Below the pieces are notes generated by a model, which did not search any database, was not told where the DNA came from, and was given only the letters and a program-made list of their open reading frames with translations. Positions 15,753 through 23,428 of a DNA stretch of 33,325 nt are shown one piece after another; within the stretch, counting starts at the first letter, position 1; every line of letters starts with the position of its first letter. Position numbers and translations under genes: made by a program. This DNA comes from GCA-2737665 sp044344795 (GTDB lineage Bacteria; Bacteroidota; Bacteroidia; Palsa-965): NCBI GenBank assembly GCA_044344795.1, contig JBIJCF010000039.1, positions 1-33,325 of the forward strand, read 5' to 3'.

Positions 15753-15799
15753 GTATTAGTTTATTTAAGGTTTAGTTTGTTAGCTTGTCAAATACTTTA

Positions 15800-15830
15800 C
15801 AAAAGTAGAATCATTTGAGCCGGAAACAAA
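15800..15830 (-). promoter_or_regulatory. Promoter of the Ig lipoprotein gene, TTTG-N19-TACTTTTG
   Basis: On the minus strand, TTTG (15830-15827), 19 bases and TACTTTTG (15807-15800) match both consensus elements. The leader to the ATG at 15752 is about 40 bases. Confidence 0.75.
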
Positions 15831-15869
15831 TTTTTTTTTCAATAGTATCGAGAGGAATCAGTTTTCGTC

Positions 15870-15877
15870 TACCTTTG
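15870..15877 (+). promoter_or_regulatory. -7 promoter element TACCTTTG of the 110-residue lipoprotein
   Basis: Exact TAnnTTTG match, with a leader of about 28 bases rich in A and C before the ATG at 15911. The identical box TACCTTTGC precedes the paralogous lipoprotein gene. Confidence 0.65.
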
Positions 15878-15910
15878 CGCCCGGTTAACCAACTAAAAAA
15901 CTAAACTATC

Positions 15911-16243
15911 ATGAAAAAAGTACTTTCATTTGTTGCAATCGCTGCCATAGTTTCTTTGGCTGCTTGCGGAAACGATGAGGCTGAAAAGAAGCGCATCGCT
16001 GATTCAACTGCTGCTGCAAACGCTGCTGACTCAACTGCTAAGGCTAACGACGCAAAGCGTATTGCTGACTCAACAATGGCTGCAAACGTGGCTGATTCTA
16101 CTGCTAAAGCTGCTGAAGCTCAGCGTATCGCTGACTCAACTGCTGCTGCAAACGAGAAAAAAGGTGGTTCTAAGCCGAAGCCAAAAGCTCCTGTTGTTAA
16201 CCCTGAGAAGCCAAAAGTTGGCGCTACTCGTGGTGGTAACTAA
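15911..16243 (+). CDS. Repeat lipoprotein, 110 residues (RIADST repeats)
   Basis: A small lipoprotein with a signal MKKVLSFVAIAAIVSLAAC and lipid Cys19. Residues 28-81 are tandem repeats of 22 residues beginning RIADST: two full units (28-49 and 50-71) and a partial third (72-84). ADST occurs at 30, 39, 52, 61 and 74, so the spacing alternates between 9 and 13. The Ala/Asp/Lys content predicts a long polar helix. The C-terminus is a flexible Lys/Pro-rich tail (KPKPKAPVVNPEKPK). It resembles in layout small Lpp-like or periplasmic spacer lipoproteins, but I know no matching family. It is a paralogue of the next gene. It has its own promoter and terminator, suggesting high expression. Confidence 0.8.
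   Translation: MKKVLSFVAIAAIVSLAACGNDEAEKKRIADSTAAANAADSTAKANDAKRIADSTMAANVADSTAKAAEAQRIADSTAAANEKKGGSKPKPKAPVVNPEKPKVGATRGGN
15992..16150 (+). repeat. 66-base tandem repeat within the lipoprotein gene
   Basis: Units 15992-16057 and 16058-16123, plus a partial unit from 16124, encode 22-residue repeats. The DNA of the units is similar as well (each starts CG(C/T)AT(C/T)GCTGA(T/C)TC), so the duplication is fairly recent or kept uniform. Confidence 0.75.
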
Positions 16244-16261
16244 TTGAATTTTAGACGATTC

Positions 16262-16295
16262 AACAAAAAAGGGGCTCAACGCTCCTTTTTTTGTT
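16262..16295 (+). terminator. Terminator of the 110-residue lipoprotein gene
   Basis: AAAAAAGGGGC pairs with GCTCCTTTTTT around TCAAC, with one G-T pair, and is followed by T-rich sequence. It begins 19 bases after the stop codon. Confidence 0.85.
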
Positions 16296-16308
16296 AATAA
16301 CTTATAAG

Positions 16309-16345
16309 AAAGTCCTTAGAAAATTTGTTTCTAAGGACTTTTTAA
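16309..16345 (+). terminator. Second hairpin: perfect 14-base-pair stem with T-tract
   Basis: AAAGTCCTTAGAAA and TTTCTAAGGACTTT form a perfect 14-base-pair stem around ATTTG, followed by TT and AT-rich bases. It stands directly in front of the next promoter, insulating the second lipoprotein gene from upstream transcription. Its loop also carries a TTTG that could act as the -33 element. Confidence 0.75.
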
Positions 16346-16356
16346 TATTACCTTTG
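16324..16356 (+). promoter_or_regulatory. Promoter of the 83-residue lipoprotein, TTTG-N21-TACCTTTG
   Basis: TTTG (16324-16327), a 21-base spacer and TACCTTTG (16349-16356). The -33 element lies in the loop of the hairpin at 16309-16341. The leader is about 28 bases, as for the paralogue. Confidence 0.6.
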
Positions 16357-16389
16357 CACCATCATTAACCAAAAACAACCAACAAGAAA

Positions 16390-16641
16390 ATGAAAAAAGT
16401 ATTCTCTATCATTGCTGTAGCTGGTATCGTTGCATTCGCATCTTGCGGTGACGCTGCTGAAGCTGCTAAGAAATTAGCTGATTCTTTGCGCGCTGACTCT
16501 ATGCGTCTGGCGAATATCGCTGATTCAACTGCTAAGGCTATCTCTGCTGATTCTGCAAAGCAAGCTAATGCTGCTGATTCTGCTGCAAAGGCTGTTGTTG
16601 CTGATTCTGCTGCAAAAGCTGCTGAAGTTAAGAAGAAGTAA
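16390..16641 (+). CDS. Repeat lipoprotein, 83 residues (ADS repeats, 9-residue period)
   Basis: A small lipoprotein with signal MKKVFSIIAVAGIVAFASC and lipid Cys19, a paralogue of the preceding gene. The mature part is almost entirely Ala, Asp, Ser and Lys. ADS falls at residues 30, 35, 44, 53, 62 and 71, so five copies are exactly 9 residues apart. It ends EVKKK, reminiscent of the basic C-terminus by which some small lipoproteins attach to the cell wall. It probably forms one continuous helix in the periplasm. The function is unknown; envelope spacing or peptidoglycan tethering is an inference. It has its own promoter and a strong terminator. Confidence 0.8.
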   Translation: MKKVFSIIAVAGIVAFASCGDAAEAAKKLADSLRADSMRLANIADSTAKAISADSAKQANAADSAAKAVVADSAAKAAEVKKK

Positions 16642-16660
16642 TTGTCTTCTAAATGCTAAG

Positions 16661-16692
16661 AAAAGGGGCTTCGATTTCGAAGCCCTTTTTTG
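16661..16692 (+). terminator. Terminator of the 83-residue lipoprotein gene
   Basis: AAAAGGGGCTTCG pairs with CGAAGCCCTTTT around ATTT, a 13-base-pair stem with one wobble, followed by more T. It begins 19 bases after the stop codon. Confidence 0.88.
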
Positions 16693-16721
16693 TTTTTCGT
16701 CGCGGTCTTCATAAAAGTGTC

Positions 16722-16729
16722 TAATTTCG
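16722..16729 (+). promoter_or_regulatory. -7-like element TAATTTCG of the E1 gene
   Basis: The same TAATTTCG variant as before aroQ, 19 bases upstream of the ATG at 16749. No -33 TTG is at the expected distance, so support is modest. Confidence 0.4.
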
Positions 16730-16748
16730 CGACGCTAAATATCACTGT

Positions 16749-18746
16749 ATGATTACGGTTAATTCGCCCATTACTTTCTCTGCCTCCGGAATTTCAAAAC
16801 AGGAGTTAATTGACTTGCACAAAGCAATCGTTAAACCTAGAATGATCGAGGAGAAAATGCTCATTCTGTTGCGTCAGGGGCGAATTTCAAAATGGTTTTC
16901 CGGTTTTGGACAAGAAGCAACATCGGTCGGTTCGGCTATGGCCATGGATAATGAAGAATTTATACTTCCAATGCACCGAAACCTTGGCGTATTCACTTCA
17001 CGTCAATTACCGCTATCTAAATTATTCCTTCAATTTCAGGGTAAAACAGACGGATATACAAAAGGTCGTGACCGTTCTTTTCATTTTGGTACCATCGAAC
17101 ATCGCGTAGTAGGAATGATTTCACACCTCGGTCCTCAGTTAGGATTGGCTGATGGTATTGCATTGGCAACCAAATTGAAAAAGGAAGGTCGAAGCACGTT
17201 GGTTTTTACCGGAGATGGTGGTGCAAGCGAAGGTGATTTTCATGAAGCTTTGAATACAGCTGCAGTTTGGGATTTGCCGGTCATATTCGCCATAGAAAAT
17301 AATCAATGGGGATTGTCAACACCTTCATCGGAGCAATTCCGTTGCAAGCAGTTTATTGACAAAGGCATCGGTTATGGAATAGAAGCAATTCAGGTAGAAG
17401 GCAACAATATTCTGGAAGTCTATTCTACTGTCAAGAAAATTAATGAGTCGATTCGAAAAAATCCACGACCGATAATTTTAGAATGTGTGACTTTCCGAAT
17501 GCGGGGTCATGAAGAAGCTTCCGGTACAAAATATTATCCCGAAGGTTTGCAGGATTCGTGGTCTAAAAAAGATCCGGTCGAGAATTACGAAGCGTGGTTA
17601 TTAAAAGAGAAAATCATTTCCGCTGCAGACGTTGAAAGTGTGCGTTCAGCCATAAAAAAGGAAATCGATGAAGCACTTGAATATGCTTTTGCTCAATCGC
17701 GGCCTGTTGCAAATACAGCATTAGAGCTTGCTGATGTTTATAAAAAGCATGATGCACTTCTAGTTGCGCCGGCATCTCAAACTACCGAGAAACGCTTAAT
17801 TGATGCGATATCTGACGGCTTGCGTGAAGCGATGCGTAAACATCCTGAACTAGTATTAATGGGTCAGGATATTGCGGAGTATGGAGGTGTGTTTAAAATC
17901 ACAGATGGATTTGTAAATGAATTTGGAAAAGATCGTGTTCGTAATACGCCATTGTGCGAATCGGCCATAGTTGGCGCTGCGTTAGGATTATCCATTAAAG
18001 GCATGAAAGCCATGATGGAAATGCAATTCGCAGATTTTGTTACCGAAGGATTTAATCAAATTGTAAATAATCTTGCGAAGTTGCACTATCGCTGGGGACA
18101 AAATGCCGATGTAGTTATTCGTATGCCAACCGGAGCAGGTGTTGCAGCGGGTCCTTTTCATTCTCAATCGAATGAAGCGTGGTTCTTTCATGTTCCGGGA
18201 TTGAAAATTGTTTATCCATCCAATCCGATTGATGCAAAAGGTTTATTACTTGCTGCATTCGATGATCCGAATCCGGTAATGTACTTTGAGCACAAAGCAC
18301 TGTATCGAAGTATAACTGCTCAAGTGCCTGAAGGATATTATACAACTCCGATCGGGAAAGCCGCAATTACCAGAGAAGGTGCGGACCTTACAATTGTTAC
18401 TTACGGCATGGGTATTCATTGGGCATTGGATACGTTAAAGAAACATCCGAACATTGACGCAGAGGTAATTGATTTAAGAACCTTATTGCCTTTGGATAGT
18501 GAAACCGTACTAGCAAGTGTTCGCAAAACAGGTAAAGCGCTTGTACTGCATGAAGACACATTAACAGGAGGAATTGGCGGTGAACTTGCCGCATTAATTG
18601 CAGAACATTGCTTCGAACAATTGGATGCTCCTGTAGTGCGTGTGGCATCACTGGACACACCGGTACCATTTGCCGCGGAATTGGAACAAAACTTTTTACC
18701 GGTATCCCGTTTTGAAGAACAGTTATTGAAACTGAGTGAGTATTAA
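16749..18746 (+). CDS. 2-oxo acid dehydrogenase E1, fused alpha and beta subunits (branched-chain type)
   Basis: A 665-residue thiamine-diphosphate enzyme joining what are two subunits in most bacteria. The alpha part covers about 1-325, with GDGGASEGDFHEALNTAAVW (GDG at 155-157) and IENNQWGLS forming the ThDP/Mg site. The beta part covers about 345-665, with LMGQDIAEYGGVFKITDG, TPLCESAIVGAALGLS, MPTGAGVAAGPFHSQS and DLRTLLPLD. E1 decarboxylates a 2-oxo acid and passes the acyl group to E2 lipoyl. The sequence is closest to branched-chain (2-oxoisovalerate) E1, but pyruvate E1 cannot be fully excluded. No E2 or E3 gene is adjacent. Its stop overlaps the next start as TAATG. Confidence 0.88.
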   Translation: MITVNSPITFSASGISKQELIDLHKAIVKPRMIEEKMLILLRQGRISKWFSGFGQEATSVGSAMAMDNEEFILPMHRNLGVFTSRQLPLSKLFLQFQGKTDGYTKGRDRSFHFGTIEHRVVGMISHLGPQLGLADGIALATKLKKEGRSTLVFTGDGGASEGDFHEALNTAAVWDLPVIFAIENNQWGLSTPSSEQFRCKQFIDKGIGYGIEAIQVEGNNILEVYSTVKKINESIRKNPRPIILECVTFRMRGHEEASGTKYYPEGLQDSWSKKDPVENYEAWLLKEKIISAADVESVRSAIKKEIDEALEYAFAQSRPVANTALELADVYKKHDALLVAPASQTTEKRLIDAISDGLREAMRKHPELVLMGQDIAEYGGVFKITDGFVNEFGKDRVRNTPLCESAIVGAALGLSIKGMKAMMEMQFADFVTEGFNQIVNNLAKLHYRWGQNADVVIRMPTGAGVAAGPFHSQSNEAWFFHVPGLKIVYPSNPIDAKGLLLAAFDDPNPVMYFEHKALYRSITAQVPEGYYTTPIGKAAITREGADLTIVTYGMGIHWALDTLKKHPNIDAEVIDLRTLLPLDSETVLASVRKTGKALVLHEDTLTGGIGGELAALIAEHCFEQLDAPVVRVASLDTPVPFAAELEQNFLPVSRFEEQLLKLSEY

Positions 18747-20452
18747 TGAAAGATACGTTTGTTCAACGATGTAATTTAATTACTGCAGCTTGTGTTGCAA
18801 TTTATGCTGCAGGTTTATCTGTTGATGTAATCGACGTTGACGCTGCACAATACGCTGCTATTTCGCGTGAACTTCTGAGCTCTGATAATTGGTTGGAAAT
18901 AACCACACGTCATAGGGATTATCTCGATAAGCCCCCTTTGCTTTTTTGGTTATCGGCTTTCTCAATAAAGTTATTGGGTGTTTCTAATGTAGCTTACAAG
19001 CTGCCATCATTCCTGTTCGGTATTTTAGGCATACTCAGTACGGTAAAATTGGGAGCATTACTTTACGATAAAAGAACCGGATCACTTTCGGGTTTAATGG
19101 CAGCAACGGGACTCTCGGTGTTCATTATGTTTCAAGACATTCGAACGGATACGTTGCTGTTTGGTACGGTTACTTTCGCCATTTGGCAAATTTTCCTGTA
19201 CCTAAAGTCGAAGAATTTTTGGTCGTTAGTCTTGGGCTTTTCAGGTGTTGGATTAGCCATGTTATCAAAAGGTCCGTTAGGTTTGGTAATGCCGGCTATG
19301 GCCTTATCGGCGGACTTTCTCTATAAACGCCAATGGAGAAATTTTTTGCGTTGGCAATGGTTAGTAGGATTGGTGATCGTAGCACTCATTTTATTACCCA
19401 TGAGCATTGGATTGTACAATCAGTTTGATTTACATCCCGAAAAAATGGTGAATGGCAATACCGGCGTATCCGGCTTACGCTTCTTTTACTGGACGCAAAG
19501 CTTCGGAAGAATTACCGGCGAAAGTGATTGGGGCACGAAGTTCGACAACGGGGCAGGTCCATTTTTCTTCACGCATACGTTTTTGTGGGTTTTTCTGCCG
19601 TGGTCATTATTAACGATACTTGCGTTATTGAAATCAGGAATTATTTTAATTCGTTCTCGTTTTCGTGAAGGCTTTTTACCTGAGGTAATTACATTTGGCG
19701 GATTCGTGCTGATCTTTCTGGCGTTATCGGCATCTAAATACAAGTTGCCTCATTATATCTATGTTTTAGTTCCTTTAGCTGCAATATTGAGCGCACGTTT
19801 TTATCTGGTGGAAATCCAGTCGCGAAAGCGTCCGGCGCTCGTTCGCTTGGTCAACGTGTATTTCGTTATTGTTGCAATTGCACTTACAATGATTCCCGCA
19901 GTAATTCTGCTTTTTGTATTTTCTGAGAACACGGGTTGGATGTGGATCATTTTCGCAGTGTTTACACTAGCAACTGTTTTTGTGCTTTGGAAAGAGAAAA
20001 GTATGCTTACTGCATTGTGTTTCGTCCTTTTGAATTGTTATGCAATCGGCAATCTTCATTTTTATCCGAAATTATTGACTTATCAATCAGGTTCTGTAGC
20101 CGGAACAATCATTGCGTCTGATACTTCAAATTGTAAAACCTTGTATCTTGTTAGTCCACTGTATGAATATTCTGTAGAGTTTAATTCGGGAATAATTCCG
20201 CAACATATTTACGCGGATTCGTCAGGTTATAATGCTTTGATGACTAAAGGCGAATGCGCTTGGTTATATATAGATCAGGAAGGTTATGACCACTTATATC
20301 CCATGATTAAACCTAAAGTAACACGCTCGGAGAAGTTGGAACATTTCGCTGTACAGTTTTTGACGCCTGAGTTTTTAAATTCATCTACAAGATCAACACG
20401 TGTTTCGACACGATACCTGTTATTGTTTGATCCGAATACTTCTGAAAACTAA
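18746..20452 (+). CDS. GT39/ArnT-like membrane glycosyltransferase
   Basis: A 568-residue protein with about 11-12 hydrophobic segments. The first periplasmic loop has VDVIDVDAAQYAAISREL with the acidic catalytic pair, then RHRDYLDKPPLLFWLSA, the (Y)L(D/E)KPP block of ArnT/PMT-type GT-C transferases. Such enzymes move a sugar from a polyprenyl-phosphate donor to lipid A or protein at the periplasmic face. DIRTDTLLFG and LAMLSKGPLGLVMP are further family segments, and the C-terminal domain is soluble. Acceptor and sugar are unknown. It overlaps the E1 stop by one base; the two functions have no obvious link. Confidence 0.85.
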   Translation: MKDTFVQRCNLITAACVAIYAAGLSVDVIDVDAAQYAAISRELLSSDNWLEITTRHRDYLDKPPLLFWLSAFSIKLLGVSNVAYKLPSFLFGILGILSTVKLGALLYDKRTGSLSGLMAATGLSVFIMFQDIRTDTLLFGTVTFAIWQIFLYLKSKNFWSLVLGFSGVGLAMLSKGPLGLVMPAMALSADFLYKRQWRNFLRWQWLVGLVIVALILLPMSIGLYNQFDLHPEKMVNGNTGVSGLRFFYWTQSFGRITGESDWGTKFDNGAGPFFFTHTFLWVFLPWSLLTILALLKSGIILIRSRFREGFLPEVITFGGFVLIFLALSASKYKLPHYIYVLVPLAAILSARFYLVEIQSRKRPALVRLVNVYFVIVAIALTMIPAVILLFVFSENTGWMWIIFAVFTLATVFVLWKEKSMLTALCFVLLNCYAIGNLHFYPKLLTYQSGSVAGTIIASDTSNCKTLYLVSPLYEYSVEFNSGIIPQHIYADSSGYNALMTKGECAWLYIDQEGYDHLYPMIKPKVTRSEKLEHFAVQFLTPEFLNSSTRSTRVSTRYLLLFDPNTSEN

Positions 20453-20453
20453 T

Positions 20454-20477
20454 TACGAAATCGAATCGTAGTTTTTT
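20454..20477 (+). terminator. Probable terminator of the glycosyltransferase gene
   Basis: TACGA and TCGTA form a five-base-pair stem around AATCGAA, followed by GTTTTTT, right after the stop codon. The stem is short, so it is a weak terminator at best. The rest of the gap to 20706 shows no convincing gene. Confidence 0.5.
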
Positions 20478-20687
20478 GATTGGTACACTTTGGCAACGGT
20501 TGTTACTCTATCTTATTGACGGGAGCTCTTACTTGAAATTTAGTAATACCGGCGTTTTTTTAATTGCACGAAAAACAATTGAACGGAAAAGGATTAACGT
20601 AATAGTTGATACGTTGTTATTCTTCCTTTATGTTGTGCACTTACCACGATCGTTGTAAGCAATGCACTTCAAAAAGTTGGAACAGCA

Positions 20688-20705
20688 GTTGAATATAAAT
20701 TCAAC
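20688..20705 (-). repeat. Hairpin just past the ftcD stop codon
   Basis: GTTGAAT and ATTCAAC form a perfect seven-base-pair stem with a four-base ATAA loop, one base beyond the ftcD stop. There is no T-tract, so it may stabilise the 3' end of the hut message more than terminate it. Confidence 0.45.
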
Positions 20706-20706
20706 C

Positions 20707-22380
20707 TCATATCTTGCCGGCGACGATGGTCAGCACTTCCGACTCCATGGCTTTAACTTCTTCTACCAGTTGATTTGCTTTGCTCAACAAGGTGTTTTTG
20801 AACTCCTCATCATTTAGTCCGCCTGCGTTAATCTTAACATTCAGGAATGCTCCAATTGCTGCAGAACGCAATGCTAAGGCACCAACACCGGCATCCGAAA
20901 CAGAATTCGGGTTACCGATTTCCGCCATTAGTTTCGCAAGTGGCATAGCCTGATGCGCTTGTTCAATAACGCGATAGGGCACCAACATGGCATTTTTAGT
21001 GGCTTCCTGAATAGCAGCAGTTCTTGCAGATTTTTCTTCTTCGGTTGTTTTCGGCAATCCAAATGCATTCATGATTTGATTAAACGCATCAGTATCCTCG
21101 TCTACCAATCGAATAAATTCTTGCTGAATGCGTTGTCCATTTTCAGCATGTGCACTGAATTCTTCCCAGCGATCATCCCATCCGCGTTTGTGAGAAGACA
21201 AGTTCGCCACCATTGTTGCCAGCGCAACGCCCATTGCACCCATGTACGCAGAAATGGATCCTCCACCCGGAGCCGGACTCTCGGATGCAGTTTCATCAGC
21301 AAATTCAGTTAACGACATACTCACCAAACGATTGCCGTCATTTTCTCGCAATAAATATTCGATGATGCGCTCTTCCGGTTTGAATGGCGCAAGTTCATCA
21401 AGTCCTAATGACTTAACTGCAATTTTGATGAGTTCTTTTTCAGAAACCCCGATTGAACGCTGCTGTTTTTTGAGGAAATATTTGCCTGCATCTAGTAATG
21501 CATTTAGCGGAATTAATCCAACCAATTCAGAGCCCGTTACACGAATACCTCGCGATTCAGCCGATGTACAAACCTCATCAAATGCAATGTGCACAGGGGT
21601 TACACTGATATTAGTAAGGTTCATAGAAATTTGCGCTACGCCATATTCTTCAATAAACCAACCAATCGCTTTTACGCTCTTTAATTTTCCGGGAATCACA
21701 ATTGGATTTCCGTTGGCGTCTTTCACTGCATTACCTTTGGCATCTTTTTGTGTTCTTCCTGCTTCACGAACATCAAACGCAATAGCGTTGGCACGACGTG
21801 TAGATGTTGTGTTGAGGTTAATATTGTATGCCACTAAAAAGTCACGCGCACCAATAACGGTAGCGCCACGCTTGGCATCCATTTCAGCAGGTCCAAAGTC
21901 CGGTTTCCATTCGGGTAGTTTAATTTTCTTGAAAAATCCCTCATACTCTCCGGCACGAATAATCGAAAGATTGTTTCGATTCTTGTTCGATTGTGCAGCT
22001 TCATACAAATACACTGGTATGTGCAACCCTTCACCTACCCGCTTCGCTAACTGCTGCGCATACTTAGCAGTTTCTTCCATAGATATTCCTGAAATCGGAA
22101 TAAACGGACAAACATCTGTTGCGCCCATTCGCGGATGTTCTCCGGAATGCTTGCTCATGTCAATCAATTCGCCTGCTTTTTGAATACCACGAAATGCCGC
22201 CTCAACAACCGCCGCAGGTTCTCCGACAAACGTAACAACAGTGCGATTGGTTGCTTTTCCCGGATCAACATTCAACAACTTAACACCGTCAACCGTAGTG
22301 ATCGCATCCGTAATCTGTTTGATAATATTTAAGTCGCGTCCTTCGCTGAAATTGGGAACACATTCAATGAGTTGTTTCAT
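20707..22380 (-). CDS. ftcD: Bifunctional glutamate formimidoyltransferase / formimidoyl-THF cyclodeaminase
   Basis: A 557-residue fusion. The formimidoyltransferase part (about 1-345) starts LIECVPNFSEGRD and has HSGEHPRMGATDVCPF with the catalytic His82. The cyclodeaminase part (about 353-557) starts MSLTEFADETASESPAPGGGS. It moves the formimino group of formiminoglutamate to tetrahydrofolate and converts it to methenyl-THF plus ammonia. A 20-residue polar insert near 211-230 (KDAKGNAVKDANGNP) is an extra loop in the first domain. It is the last gene of the minus-strand hut operon, 22 bases after hutG. Fusion of the two activities also occurs in animals and other Bacteroidota. Confidence 0.95.
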   Translation of the reverse strand: MKQLIECVPNFSEGRDLNIIKQITDAITTVDGVKLLNVDPGKATNRTVVTFVGEPAAVVEAAFRGIQKAGELIDMSKHSGEHPRMGATDVCPFIPISGISMEETAKYAQQLAKRVGEGLHIPVYLYEAAQSNKNRNNLSIIRAGEYEGFFKKIKLPEWKPDFGPAEMDAKRGATVIGARDFLVAYNINLNTTSTRRANAIAFDVREAGRTQKDAKGNAVKDANGNPIVIPGKLKSVKAIGWFIEEYGVAQISMNLTNISVTPVHIAFDEVCTSAESRGIRVTGSELVGLIPLNALLDAGKYFLKKQQRSIGVSEKELIKIAVKSLGLDELAPFKPEERIIEYLLRENDGNRLVSMSLTEFADETASESPAPGGGSISAYMGAMGVALATMVANLSSHKRGWDDRWEEFSAHAENGQRIQQEFIRLVDEDTDAFNQIMNAFGLPKTTEEEKSARTAAIQEATKNAMLVPYRVIEQAHQAMPLAKLMAEIGNPNSVSDAGVGALALRSAAIGAFLNVKINAGGLNDEEFKNTLLSKANQLVEEVKAMESEVLTIVAGKI

Positions 22381-22402
22381 AATGGATGATTGAAGATTGA
22401 TG

Positions 22403-23428
22403 TTAATGCTGAACTCCTTTAATAAAATCGGAAATCAGAAACGAAATTAGTTTACCTGTTTTAAAATCGGCATTGCGATGGGCCAAAACCGGCGCCGCTT
22501 CGGCAATGTGAAAGTACTTCACATTTAAGTTTTTTCCACAACGATAAGCAAACATGCGGGCCTGATTGGAACTGAAACCGCTTGGTGTTCTTGCGCTGGA
22601 AGGGATATTTTCTACACTGTCCATATCCAATTCCACCCCACATGGAAGTGACTTGATAAAATGCAATGCTTCACTTAACGATTCAGCAAAATGGTCTTGT
22701 CCATAAATCAACATCGATTCAAACCAATGCAATTGGAAAATGTCTGCGTGCTGTGTTAACTCTTGAATTATTTGTTGTGAATTGTACGATTCTTGCAAGC
22801 CAAACATCACCATGCGTTCCAATAAATTCTCTGCATGTGCGTAACGAAAACTATTGCCACTATGACGCCCTTCTGCACCCCGATAATCGCTATGCGCATC
22901 AAGATTTATACAGCCAATTCGTTTGCTGGAAAATGATTTGGATGCAGCCCGCAATAACGGTAATGCATTATTATGACCGCCTCCAATGACTATCGGAATT
23001 TTGTCCGCTTCTAAAATCTTTTGTACTATTTTTTCTACACGTTCATCCAATTCAGACACGACACTGCGAAGTATAACTAACTCGTCTTGTTTTTTCGCAT
23101 CAAGCTTCGACGTCCGCTGCATTAAATCACTCACGTGAACTGCGCCGATAATCGCCAATTCATGGCCCGTAAAACGATCCGTACTTTGAATGTTCACAAT
23201 ACTTTTCACCGCAGCATCCCAGGCACTCCAGGCTCCGCCGCGTCCCATATTAGCGCGCACACCGATATCTTCGGGAATTCCCATCAATACGAATCGGGAT
23301 GAGCAAGTTGAGAGATGATCTAATGAAGACAAAGTAGGCATACATTCACCTACCTTAGTTTCTCCGTCTCTTTTTGACACCAAACCACGAAATTGATTTT
23401 CAGAATAAAAGTCAACTAACGTGCTCAT
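22403..23428 (-). CDS. hutG: Formimidoylglutamase, arginase/ureohydrolase family
   Basis: A 341-residue metalloenzyme of the arginase fold. The dimanganese ligands are visible: H152 in VIGGGHNNALP, D177, H179 and D181 in NLDAHSDYRG, and D268 and D270 in GVELDMDSVENIP. Operon context makes formimidoylglutamase, hydrolysing formiminoglutamate to glutamate and formamide, the best call over arginase or agmatinase. It overlaps hutI by four bases (ATGA), so it is translationally coupled. FTCD in the same operon offers a second, folate-dependent route for the same substrate. Confidence 0.85.
   Translation of the reverse strand: MSTLVDFYSENQFRGLVSKRDGETKVGECMPTLSSLDHLSTCSSRFVLMGIPEDIGVRANMGRGGAWSAWDAAVKSIVNIQSTDRFTGHELAIIGAVHVSDLMQRTSKLDAKKQDELVILRSVVSELDERVEKIVQKILEADKIPIVIGGGHNNALPLLRAASKSFSSKRIGCINLDAHSDYRGAEGRHSGNSFRYAHAENLLERMVMFGLQESYNSQQIIQELTQHADIFQLHWFESMLIYGQDHFAESLSEALHFIKSLPCGVELDMDSVENIPSSARTPSGFSSNQARMFAYRCGKNLNVKYFHIAEAAPVLAHRNADFKTGKLISFLISDFIKGVQH

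Noticed and set aside
16262..16345. Two consecutive hairpins as a small RNA gene
   Set aside because: Both are better explained as terminators; no separate promoter precedes the first hairpin.
20476..20658. 60-residue frame after the glycosyltransferase gene
   Set aside because: TTG start within the T-tract of a probable terminator, random-looking composition, no promoter and no spacing to a neighbour.
21242..22183. 313-residue plus-strand open frame
   Set aside because: It lies entirely antisense to ftcD, whose protein motifs are unmistakable; the antisense translation is Ser/Pro-rich and shows no domain.
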